The translations under genes were made by a program, and so were the position numbers. This document shows, piece after piece, positions 14,500 through 22,591 of a stretch of 23,544 nt of DNA. The notes beneath the pieces were generated by a model. The model saw only the letters and a program-made list of their open reading frames with translations, was not told the DNA's origin and made no database searches. Source of the DNA: Gammaproteobacteria bacterium (lineage in GTDB: Bacteria > Pseudomonadota > Gammaproteobacteria > SZUA-229); contig JAPHRB010000073.1 of the NCBI GenBank assembly GCA_026197015.1, positions 1 to 23,544 of the forward strand, in the 5' to 3' direction. Within the stretch, counting starts at the first letter, position 1. Every line of letters starts with the position of its first letter.

Positions 14500-16653
14500 T
14501 TACAGGCTAAGTGAGTCTTTTAATATTTTCGGTGTTACAAATATTAGTAACTCCTGTTTCTCTACACTTTCAAGTGTATGCCTGAACAGGCTGCCAATAA
14601 GTGGCAGGTCTCCTAAAACGGGAACCTTATCCAGCTCATTACGTGTCTCAGTTTCATATATGCCACCAAGCACGATAGTGTCTCCATTGTCGACCAGCAC
14701 CTGAGTTGTGACCTGGCGAGTATCTATACTCGGAATATTCGCAAATACCTGGCCGACTGCATCTTTGTTTACGGATAGATCCATAATGATTCTGTCATCA
14801 GGTGTAATCTGAGGTGTTACCTTGATGCTCAATACGGCCTTTTTAAATTCAACCTGTGTCGCACCACTTGAAGTGGCCGATAAGTAAGGTATCTCAACAC
14901 CCTGTTCAATAAACGCTTCATGTCGATCAGAAGTCACTACTCGTGGACTTGAGATAATTTCACCATCATCTTCCGACTGTAGGGCAGAGAGTTCAAGATC
15001 TAACAGGTTGCCACCACTAAGTATTGTAAATGCAATACTACCCGTGGCACCGATTACCGGCATATTTACATTTAACCTGTCTGAACCGGAAGGTGCGTCA
15101 ACAGGAAAAACCGTGCCACTGTCCTGTAAATTACCAATAGCGCTGTCTGTTACTGTATTGGTTCCACCAAAAGTACCCGTTGTTGCAGTCAGACCATCGG
15201 TGCCGCTTTCCTGAACACCGGTAGCACCAAATCGAACACCAAGTTCTTTCTTGAAGTCATCAACAGCAATAACAATTCTTGATTCAATTAAAACCTGCCT
15301 AACAGGAATATCGAGTTTGGTTAGAGTTCGTCTAATCTCAGAGATTACCGTGTCAGTGTCTTTTACGATTAACGTATTAGTACGTTCATCCATAATAACG
15401 CTGCCACGGGGTGATAATAGATTCAAACTGCCTTCTTCTCCCGTACCCTCAAATAGTTGGGCCAGGTCAGTTACCTTGGCGAAGTTGATTTCAAAGAAAG
15501 CACTACGAATTGGTGCAAGCTCTGTAACCTGTGCCTGTGCTTCGAGGTCTATTTTTTCCTGAGCGGCAATTTCTTCACTAGGTGCAATCAACATGACATT
15601 ACCAGATTCGCGCTTTGATAAACCTTTGGCTTTTAAGATAATATCAAGAGCCTGATCCCAGGGAACATTTTTAAGTCGTAATGTCAGGTTGCCATCAACC
15701 GAGTCACTAACAACAACATTAAGCCCGGTAAAGTCGGCAATAAGTTGTAAGACTGCACGTACCGGAATGTCCTGGAAGTTCAAAGAAAGGCGTTCACCAG
15801 TGTAACCAAACTTGGCTTTTTTCTGTTCTTCCAAATCATCTTTTGAAACAGGTATAAACTCAATGGTAAATAATTTATCAGTCTGATATGCCAGATGTGT
15901 GAAGTCTTTATGACTTGGTTCTATTAGAATTCGAGAGTTGCCATCAATCTGGAAGCTGTCAATAGTTTTAACCGGTGTTGCAAAATCCAGTACGTCTAAA
16001 CGTTGATGAAGATTCTTTGGCAGGTTTGTGTTTGAAAAGCTAATGACAATTTTTCCAAACTCTTCACTGATATCCATTGGAATACTGGCTTCTGATAAAG
16101 AGAGTAATACCCGGCCTTCACCCTTGTCGCCACGGCGGAAATCTATTTTTGTAACAGCTCTGCCACTACTCTGTCCTGAGCTGCTTGCCGCGGCAATACC
16201 ACCAGACTTATTCGACTCAGAGGCGCTAGATGACTCGCTTTCAAGTGTAATTGAAACAGTGTTTCTATTTATTGAGACATCATAAGGCACAGTTTCAGAT
16301 AAATTCAAAATAATACGTGTTTTGTCTTTAACGGTAACCGCGGTTAAAGATTGTGCAACACCTATACCAATTTGTTGTTTTCTTTTAGGTAGTTTGCTTT
16401 TGGTGTTTTTAAAATCAAAAGCAATACGTGCAGGGTTATCTATATTGAAACTTAATGGCTTTTCGCTTGTTTCAGAAAGGCGAATATTTATCTGCAAACG
16501 ATTGCCAGGTAATGAAGAGTAACTTATTTCTTCAATATTGTTTGTCGCTGCATGTACCGTTTGTAAGTTAAACCCCGTTAGCATCACAAGTATGAAACTA
16601 AAAAATATTTTTCTATGCATTGAGCTTTTAATGCGTGTTATTAGGCTGTTCAT
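14500..16653 (-). CDS. pilQ: Type IV pilus secretin PilQ
   Basis: PilQ forms the outer-membrane pore through which type IV pili pass. The 717-residue protein has a signal peptide (1-35, ending VHA) and two AMIN domains at about 40-130 and 165-270 that bind peptidoglycan. A secretin N0/STN domain follows at about 300-365 (LNFQDIPVRAVLQLIADFTG), then a NolW-like N1 domain (380-450) and the secretin barrel (about 490-715). The barrel contains EQGVEIPYLSATSSG and VPVLGDLPLIGSLFRHT, typical secretin strings. A Ser-rich stretch lies between the AMIN domains. The ATG has GGAG 5 nt upstream. It lies 17 bp after pilP. The lipoprotein pilotin is not obvious here. Confidence 0.96.
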   Translation of the reverse strand: MNSLITRIKSSMHRKIFFSFILVMLTGFNLQTVHAATNNIEEISYSSLPGNRLQINIRLSETSEKPLSFNIDNPARIAFDFKNTKSKLPKRKQQIGIGVAQSLTAVTVKDKTRIILNLSETVPYDVSINRNTVSITLESESSSASESNKSGGIAAASSSGQSSGRAVTKIDFRRGDKGEGRVLLSLSEASIPMDISEEFGKIVISFSNTNLPKNLHQRLDVLDFATPVKTIDSFQIDGNSRILIEPSHKDFTHLAYQTDKLFTIEFIPVSKDDLEEQKKAKFGYTGERLSLNFQDIPVRAVLQLIADFTGLNVVVSDSVDGNLTLRLKNVPWDQALDIILKAKGLSKRESGNVMLIAPSEEIAAQEKIDLEAQAQVTELAPIRSAFFEINFAKVTDLAQLFEGTGEEGSLNLLSPRGSVIMDERTNTLIVKDTDTVISEIRRTLTKLDIPVRQVLIESRIVIAVDDFKKELGVRFGATGVQESGTDGLTATTGTFGGTNTVTDSAIGNLQDSGTVFPVDAPSGSDRLNVNMPVIGATGSIAFTILSGGNLLDLELSALQSEDDGEIISSPRVVTSDRHEAFIEQGVEIPYLSATSSGATQVEFKKAVLSIKVTPQITPDDRIIMDLSVNKDAVGQVFANIPSIDTRQVTTQVLVDNGDTIVLGGIYETETRNELDKVPVLGDLPLIGSLFRHTLESVEKQELLIFVTPKILKDSLSL

Positions 16654-16670
16654 GATTGCTCCATACTTTT

Positions 16671-17192
16671 TTATTTTGTGCCGATGGCTAGAGAGGCTGT
16701 GCGTTCAATATAGCCTCCAAGCCCATCCGGGATTATTTCAATGATATCTATCTGTTTTTCTGTAACAGAAATGATTTGACCTTCATTCTGTCCAGCGTAA
16801 TTGCCTGTTTGAACCCTGTGAACAACATTGTTAGGGTCTTTCACTAATCCCCAGGTGTTCTCATTTTGTACCAGAATGCCAACCATTCTTAAAGTGTCTA
16901 ATGGGTAGGTTTCTAATGGCTCTTTCGGGCGATTTGCACTTGGCCTTAAGCCATTTTCATTAGCATTATCCTGACCAATTTCTGCTTCAAATGCAGCTTC
17001 GAAAGGATCTCTCAGTTCAGCTGCAGAATATGTGAAATTTTTATATGGCTCAAACGTAGGTAAAGGTTTTACGCTTCCCAGGTGTTTTGATTTTGTGTCT
17101 TCAATATAAGCAGTGAGATCATCATTGTTCTGTGAGCATGCACTTAAAGTAATGCTTAATATTAAAAGTGAGCTTTTAAACTTTAAGGACAT
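16671..17192 (-). CDS. pilP: Type IV pilus lipoprotein PilP
   Basis: PilP links the inner-membrane PilN/PilO complex to the PilQ secretin. The 173-residue protein has a lipoprotein signal ending in LSAC (residues 16-19). A flexible segment follows, with the conserved ELRDPFEAAF motif (about 60-69). The C-terminal beta-sandwich contains the strings LDTLRMVGILVQNENTWGLVKDP and VHRVQTGNYAGQNEGQI, typical of PilP. It starts 2 bp after the pilO stop, consistent with coupled translation. Confidence 0.95.
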   Translation of the reverse strand: MSLKFKSSLLILSITLSACSQNNDDLTAYIEDTKSKHLGSVKPLPTFEPYKNFTYSAAELRDPFEAAFEAEIGQDNANENGLRPSANRPKEPLETYPLDTLRMVGILVQNENTWGLVKDPNNVVHRVQTGNYAGQNEGQIISVTEKQIDIIEIIPDGLGGYIERTASLAIGTK

Positions 17193-17194
17193 TA

Positions 17195-17815
17195 TTAAAC
17201 ATCCTCTTGTTCGTCTAGATATTGATAGGTCACAGCTGTTACTTCCATCTGAAGTAAAACGCCCGATTTTTCTTTTGGTTTTTGTATGCTGATATTACGC
17301 ATTGTAACGATACGTGGCAGAGCCGCTACGCCGCTAACAAATTTTCCAAACTGATGGTAGCGACCAGTAACTCTTAGTTTAATGGGAAATTCTGCGTAGA
17401 ACTCTTTAGGTGATAAACCTTCTGGTTTGAAATATTCAATTTCAAGCCCGCTGGCAATGCCAGTTTGAGAAATATCTGTGAGTAGAGATTCGATTTCTGT
17501 TTTATTAGGTAGTTGTCGAAGCAATGCACCAAAAGACTGTTTCATGTCTTCCAGTTGTTGAGCGTAAGCTTCAAGATTGGCTGCCTTGCTTTGCTTTTTA
17601 TCGAATGTGTCTCTAAGAGAGGTCTCTTCCTGTTCAGACTTTTCAAGAACTTTAAGCTGCTCTTTGGTGTCAAAAATTACACCGGCACCAGCCGCTAGCA
17701 GGCATAGTAAAACGATAATGATGACTTTAACCGGTGTGGATGCGGAACCGATTTTTTTAATGTCATTAAGATCAATATCACTAAGATCAATTTCGTTTAG
17801 TTTTGATAGATCCAT
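17195..17815 (-). CDS. pilO: Type IV pilus inner-membrane protein PilO
   Basis: PilO pairs with PilN in the alignment complex between the cytoplasmic PilM and the periplasmic PilP. From the chosen ATG it has 206 residues: a short cytoplasmic N-terminus (MDLSKLNEIDLSDIDLNDI), one membrane helix at about 29-47, a periplasmic coiled-coil (roughly 55-100) and a ferredoxin-like C-terminal domain (FKPEGLSPKEFYAEFPIKL onwards). The ATG at 17815 lies one base after the pilN stop with GAGGG upstream, and PilO homologues begin with this LxxLNxIDL pattern. An ATG at 17842, overlapping pilN by 26 bp, is the alternative. Confidence 0.94.
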   Translation of the reverse strand: MDLSKLNEIDLSDIDLNDIKKIGSASTPVKVIIIVLLCLLAAGAGVIFDTKEQLKVLEKSEQEETSLRDTFDKKQSKAANLEAYAQQLEDMKQSFGALLRQLPNKTEIESLLTDISQTGIASGLEIEYFKPEGLSPKEFYAEFPIKLRVTGRYHQFGKFVSGVAALPRIVTMRNISIQKPKEKSGVLLQMEVTAVTYQYLDEQEDV

Positions 17816-17816
17816 T

Positions 17817-18386
17817 TTATAATCCCTCAGCCTCATCTTCATCAGTTTTAGGAGCTGACTGTTGTGCGACTAGAATAAATTTACTGCCACGGCCATCTTT
17901 ACGGGTGCTTTCAATTACCTGTAATTTTGGTTTTGTCATCCATTCTGAAGCGTCTATATTGCGCATATATGCAGAAACACGGCCATTCGATTCCGCGATA
18001 CCATTTATGGTGATATTGTTGGATGATTGTTTGATTTCAGTAATATGCAACCCTTCAGGGATGGTTTTAACTATTTCATCAAACAGGTGAACAATTTGTG
18101 GACGCTTTTGCTGTAAAGATTGAATAATTTCCATTCGAGATAAAAGTTTTGCTTTAGTGTCTTCCAGGCCTTTTATTTTTAACAATTGCACATCTAGCTT
18201 TTTAATTTCAGTTGTTAAAATGGAATTCCTGTGATTCTGATGATCAATCATGCGTGATATATTCATATGAATCAGAACAATAATCGAACCGGTTAGCATT
18301 AGCGCTAAACCTGTCATTGTCCAGAATTGCTTGGTTTGTTCTTTACGAAGTTCTTCGCGCCAGGGTAAAAGATTAATATGCGCCAT
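17817..18386 (-). CDS. pilN: Type IV pilus inner-membrane protein PilN
   Basis: PilN anchors PilM to the membrane and dimerises with PilO. The 189-residue protein begins MAHINLLPWREELR, whose INLLPWR motif is the PilM-binding signature. A membrane helix at about 22-44 follows, then a coiled-coil (50-95), then a periplasmic ferredoxin-like domain (IVHLFDEIVKTIPEGLHIT onwards). The tail is acidic. Its ATG overlaps the pilM stop by one base (TAATG arrangement), indicating tight coupling. Confidence 0.95.
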   Translation of the reverse strand: MAHINLLPWREELRKEQTKQFWTMTGLALMLTGSIIVLIHMNISRMIDHQNHRNSILTTEIKKLDVQLLKIKGLEDTKAKLLSRMEIIQSLQQKRPQIVHLFDEIVKTIPEGLHITEIKQSSNNITINGIAESNGRVSAYMRNIDASEWMTKPKLQVIESTRKDGRGSKFILVAQQSAPKTDEDEAEGL

Positions 18387-19465
18387 TAGTCGAAACTCCT
18401 CATGGCCAGTCCACAGGCAATCATTAATGCGGGAGCATCATTACTTAAAGCTTGTGAGTTTACCTTGTTTGATAAATCCATCTCGGCAAACGGGTTGGCA
18501 ATTATGGTTTCAATTCCCAGTTGCGAGGCTATCAGCTCGTCTATACCGGGGATTGACGCACAGCCACCGGCAAGTGCAATCATGTTGACTGATTCATGTT
18601 GTCCAGCAGTATAGAAAAACTGTAAAAAACGACTGACCTGTTGTGCCATATTTTCTTTAAAAGGCTCTAACACTTCAGGTATGTAGTTGTCTGGCAGGCC
18701 GCCTACTTTCTTTAATCGGCCTGCTTCTTCATAAGCCAGACCATAACGACGCATAATTTCTTCAGTTAGCTGTTTACCACCAAAGGCTTGCTCGCGGGTA
18801 TAAATTAATTCGTTATTTTCAATAACATTAAGGCTGGTCATGGTGGCGCCTACATCCAGCACGGCTATAACAAATGTTTCGGGTTCGTCGTTATCTTCAT
18901 CAGTACTAACAGGTTTGGTTGTTATTAAACTGGTTGCTTTTTCTATTGTATAAGCTTCAACATCAACAATTTTTGCTGTAAGGCCGGCTATTTCTGCTAC
19001 AGCCGTACGCATTTCCACATTTTCACTACGTGAAGCGGCAAGTAAGACATCAACAGTATCCGGGTTGCCATCAGTCTCGCCTAACACCTGAAAATCAAGA
19101 TTAATTTCTTCTAACGGGTATGGAATGTACTGATCGGCTTCTAGCTCAATCTGAGTTTCCATTTCTGCGTCAGTTAAACTGGAAGGCATGGTGATTACTT
19201 TAGTAATAACAGATGAACCGGGAACAGCGAGTGCGGTTAATTTGCACTTGGAACCTGATTTTTTTAAAGCCTTAATCAGGGTTTCTCCCACGGCCTCGAC
19301 ATCCTGAATATTTTTTTCAGCAACAGCATTAGCTGGTAATGGTTCAACTGCCAGACTTTCTACACGATAGCCAGTATCAGTTTTAGACAGCTCGACGACC
19401 TTGACAGAAGTCGAACTTATGTCTATTCCCAGTAATGATGGTTTTTTGCGTTTCATTTGAAACAC
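18386..19465 (-). CDS. pilM: Type IV pilus actin-like ATPase PilM
   Basis: PilM is a cytoplasmic actin-fold protein that binds ATP and the PilN N-terminus. The 359-residue protein shows the phosphate-1 loop LLGIDISSTSVKVVEL (12-27), the phosphate-2 region VLDVGATMTSLNVI and the adenosine motif ALAGGCASIPGI near the C-terminus, all typical of the FtsA/PilM family. The start is GTG at 19465 because TAAGGGG lies 8 nt upstream (19474-19480); an ATG at 19456 would be too far from that site. It is the first gene of the pilMNOPQ cluster and divergent from mrcA, the usual gammaproteobacterial order. Confidence 0.95.
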   Translation of the reverse strand: MFQMKRKKPSLLGIDISSTSVKVVELSKTDTGYRVESLAVEPLPANAVAEKNIQDVEAVGETLIKALKKSGSKCKLTALAVPGSSVITKVITMPSSLTDAEMETQIELEADQYIPYPLEEINLDFQVLGETDGNPDTVDVLLAASRSENVEMRTAVAEIAGLTAKIVDVEAYTIEKATSLITTKPVSTDEDNDEPETFVIAVLDVGATMTSLNVIENNELIYTREQAFGGKQLTEEIMRRYGLAYEEAGRLKKVGGLPDNYIPEVLEPFKENMAQQVSRFLQFFYTAGQHESVNMIALAGGCASIPGIDELIASQLGIETIIANPFAEMDLSNKVNSQALSNDAPALMIACGLAMRSFD

Positions 19466-19821
19466 GACTCAATCCCCTTAATCCACTTTGAGTATAAGTA
19501 GTTATAGCTCTTTTGTGTGTATTTGCATTAAATATTAGCTGCAAGTATCGAATAATACTAGTCTATTTTAAAAATACTGTCGCTTGAATTGTATTCTAAG
19601 ACTATAATTCATGCACGGTAGGAAACTTCTTTATCTTCTTTCTGAGTTGAAAATAAAAGCAACTTATTCACTTAAATGAGTTCAGATAGTAGTTAGGTGT
19701 CTGAAAAATAAGTCAATTTCATGGGATAAATTAGTTTTCGAATGAATTATCTATTTATATGTACAGAACTCAAACAGGATTTGCGATCATTAAATGATTA
19801 CTAAAGGGCTAGTTGAATAAT
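19466..19821. promoter_or_regulatory. Divergent pilM-mrcA intergenic region
   Basis: About 350 bp, AT-rich, must hold promoters for both sides. On the minus strand TATACT (19491-19496) lies where a pilM start near 19485 would leave a short leader with the AAGGGG ribosome site; no good -35 element is visible. On the plus strand TATAAT (19603-19608) could serve mrcA with a leader of about 200 nt, again with a poor -35. No ORF, tRNA or REP-like unit is seen here. Confidence 0.35.
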
Positions 19822-22422
19822 ATGCAAAAATTTTTAAAAATTCTTAGAGTTAGTTCTAAAATTTTCATCGCTATGGTGGTCTTAGGTGTTACCTGTTTAC
19901 TTGGCCTTTATCTGTATCTGGAGCCCAAACTCCCTTCTATTGAAGGTTTAAGCGATATTCAGCTACAGGTTCCACTACGAGTTTATAGTTCTGAAGGTGG
20001 ATTAATTGCTGAATACGGTGAAAAACGTCGTACGCCAAAAGCAATCAAAGATATACCTCTGCCATTGAGGCAGGCATTTCTGGCGGCAGAAGATGATAGA
20101 TTTTATGAGCACCCGGGGGTTGATTATCAGGGAATTCTAAGAGCTATGGCGGTATTGGCTACTACCGGTAAACGTGGGCAGGGTGGAAGTACTATTACTA
20201 TGCAGCTTGCTCGAAATTTTTATCTAAGTAGCGAAAAAACCTTTGCACGTAAGTTAAATGAAATATTTCTAGCCTTGAAAATTGAGCAACAATTGACCAA
20301 GGATCAGGTGCTGGAGCTTTACTTAAATAAAATTTATTTAGGTAATCGAGCTTATGGTGTAGCCGCTGCTGCTAGAGTTTATTATGGTAAAGAACTAGAA
20401 GAGCTGAGTCTCTCTCAGTTAGCAATGATTGCCGGGTTACCTAAGGCACCATCCAGATATAACCCTATTGTAAATCCTGAACGTGCTTTATTGCGTAGAA
20501 ACTATGTTTTAAATCGTATGTTGGCACTCGGATTTATTAGTGAGGCTGATATGCGTTTTGCCAGGGCGCAGCCTGTTACTGCCGGTCTACATGATTCACC
20601 TGTTGATGTATCTGCATCGTATGTTTCCGAAATGGTGCGCCATGAAATCACTAAGCAGTTTGGTGATGATGCCTATATCAAGGGCTTAAATGTTTTTACT
20701 ACCATTGACGGACGTCTTCAAAAGGCTGCTAACGAGAGCCTTCGACATGCCTTAAGAGCTTATGATATTCGTCATGGTTATCGTGGTGCGCAGCAAACGA
20801 TAGAATTGAAACCGGATGGTGTTGAGTTAAGTAAAGAAGAATCAGAAATTTTATGGCGTGAAGCTGTTGAAGATCTGGATGTTGTCGGTGGCCTGCATTC
20901 AGCATTGGTGCTTGAAGTGGCTGAGCAAAGTGCACGCGTTTACCTTAGGGGTGGGCGTCTTATTAACCTCGACTGGGATGGTTTAAAGTGGGCCAGAAAG
21001 TTTGTTGATAGAAACACTCAGGGAGAGGAACCAAAGTTAGCTAGTGATGTTTTAAAGCCCGGTGATATTATTCGTATTTATAAAGATGGTGGGCGTTGGG
21101 TATTGGGGCAAATTCCTGAAGTTCAGGGCGCCTTAACTGCGCTTCGTTCAAATGATGGTGCCTTGCAGGCGCTGGTTGGTGGATATGATTTTCATCACAG
21201 TAAGTTTAACCGGGCTGTTCAGGCAAAAAGACAGGCCGGGTCAAGTTTTAAACCCTTCATATATAGTGCTGCATTAAGTCGTGATTACACTGCTGCAACC
21301 TTGATTAATGATGCCCCCGTGGTGTTTCATGATCCGGTTTTAGAGGGAACATGGCGCCCTGAAAACTACAGCGGGAAATTCTTTGGGCCAACAAGATTAC
21401 GTGTGGCGTTATTTAAATCACGTAATCTGGTGTCCATCCGCATATTGCGCTCTATCGGTATTCAGTATGCAACTAATTTTGCCCAGAAGTTTGGTTTTGA
21501 TTCGAACTTGTTGCCTCACGATTTATCACTGGCTTTAGGTAGTGGTGAAGTGAGTCCTTTGGAGTTATCCACCGGGTTTTCCGTTTTCTCTAATGGTGGA
21601 TATAGAGTAAAGCCTTATTTTATTCAAAGAATAGAAGATATTGATGGCAATGTGTTATTTGAGGCTGACCCCGAAGTGGCCTGTGTCAGCTGTGAGTTGA
21701 AATCTCGAGGTATTGTGTTGCCGCAGCAGCCTCAAGATGCGTTATCAGATGAAGCAGGGGTTGAAATGTTAAGGCAGGAGCAGTTGCTTAGCCAGTCTTT
21801 ACAGCAGCAACAGAATATGCAAAAGGTGGCTGGCGAGTTTGATGAGGCTGGCGATAATGAAGCAGGAAGTTCGCTTCAGGAAACCGGGGTACAGGAACCT
21901 AATCTCGGATTCAAGTTACCTAAGCAGGCTGAAAGAGCAGTAGATGAGCGCATCATCTACATTATGAATACCATATTGCAAGATGTTATAAATCGAGGAA
22001 CAGGTCGACGGGCTCGTGCTTTGGGTCGAAACGACTTGCATGGTAAAACAGGTACAACGAATGACCAGAAAGATGCCTGGTTTAATGGATTTAATGATAA
22101 GTTGGTAGCAACTGTCTGGGTTGGTTTTGATCAACAGCAATTGTCATTAGGAAATTACGAGACAGGCTCTAAAGCCGCTTTGCCTATGTGGATTGAATTC
22201 ATGCAAACCGCCTTAAAGGGTGTGCCTGAAACAAAGATGCCGCGTCCAGAAGGTCTGGTGAATGTGAAAATTAATGCGGAAACCGGTGAGCTGGCGAATG
22301 CATCAGATAAAAATGCGATTTTTGAAATTTTCAGGTCGGAACTGGCACCTAAAGAAGAGCGCACAGACTCTTTACCGGCTAATACGGGTAATAAGGGTGA
22401 CATTCCCGAACAGTTGTTTTAA
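19822..22422 (+). CDS. mrcA: Penicillin-binding protein 1A (bifunctional)
   Basis: A class A PBP that polymerises and crosslinks peptidoglycan. From the ATG at 19822 it has 866 residues: membrane anchor (about 10-33), glycosyltransferase domain with catalytic Glu in AAEDDRFYEHPG (about residue 90) and QGGSTITMQLARN, a PBP1A-type OB-like insert (about 310-440), and the transpeptidase domain with SSFK (catalytic Ser about 475), SRN (about 534) and KTGTT (about 743-747). CVSC at about 622 is followed by a Gln/Glu-rich stretch (640-705). TTG at 19813 is an alternative start; AAAGGG at 19803-19808 is slightly close to TTG and slightly far from ATG. It is divergent from pilM, as in related genomes. 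Confidence 0.95.
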   Translation: MQKFLKILRVSSKIFIAMVVLGVTCLLGLYLYLEPKLPSIEGLSDIQLQVPLRVYSSEGGLIAEYGEKRRTPKAIKDIPLPLRQAFLAAEDDRFYEHPGVDYQGILRAMAVLATTGKRGQGGSTITMQLARNFYLSSEKTFARKLNEIFLALKIEQQLTKDQVLELYLNKIYLGNRAYGVAAAARVYYGKELEELSLSQLAMIAGLPKAPSRYNPIVNPERALLRRNYVLNRMLALGFISEADMRFARAQPVTAGLHDSPVDVSASYVSEMVRHEITKQFGDDAYIKGLNVFTTIDGRLQKAANESLRHALRAYDIRHGYRGAQQTIELKPDGVELSKEESEILWREAVEDLDVVGGLHSALVLEVAEQSARVYLRGGRLINLDWDGLKWARKFVDRNTQGEEPKLASDVLKPGDIIRIYKDGGRWVLGQIPEVQGALTALRSNDGALQALVGGYDFHHSKFNRAVQAKRQAGSSFKPFIYSAALSRDYTAATLINDAPVVFHDPVLEGTWRPENYSGKFFGPTRLRVALFKSRNLVSIRILRSIGIQYATNFAQKFGFDSNLLPHDLSLALGSGEVSPLELSTGFSVFSNGGYRVKPYFIQRIEDIDGNVLFEADPEVACVSCELKSRGIVLPQQPQDALSDEAGVEMLRQEQLLSQSLQQQQNMQKVAGEFDEAGDNEAGSSLQETGVQEPNLGFKLPKQAERAVDERIIYIMNTILQDVINRGTGRRARALGRNDLHGKTGTTNDQKDAWFNGFNDKLVATVWVGFDQQQLSLGNYETGSKAALPMWIEFMQTALKGVPETKMPRPEGLVNVKINAETGELANASDKNAIFEIFRSELAPKEERTDSLPANTGNKGDIPEQLF

Positions 22423-22446
22423 CTTTTTGCACGATAGTCAGATCGG

Positions 22447-22500
22447 AATAACAACAGGGGACGGAGCGCCAGAAACGGCACTCCATCCCCCGGGCAAAGC
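22447..22500. repeat. Single REP-like unit, copy C
   Basis: The hairpin GGGGACGGAGCGCC / GGCACTCCATCCCC (22457-22470 and 22477-22490) has a 6-nt loop and two mismatches that become G-T wobbles on the opposite strand. With its flanks (GGAATAACAACA before, CGGGCAAAG after) it resembles the right unit of copy A (TGAATAAAA before GGGGACAGAGCGG; CGAGGGAAAAG after). There is no T-tract, so a plain terminator after mrcA is less likely, although it could still slow 3' decay. Confidence 0.6.
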
Positions 22501-22591
22501 AAGCGAATGATAGTCAGTTTTGAAATAATAAATGTCTGTTAGCGCTATTTAGTAAATTTTGTATTAAAAAATATAACTAACGAGATAAATT

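Noticed and set aside
14500..16653. Several plus-strand ORFs of 60-110 codons inside pilQ and other pil genes
   Set aside because: They are antisense to clearly conserved proteins, have no recognisable domains and lack ribosome sites.
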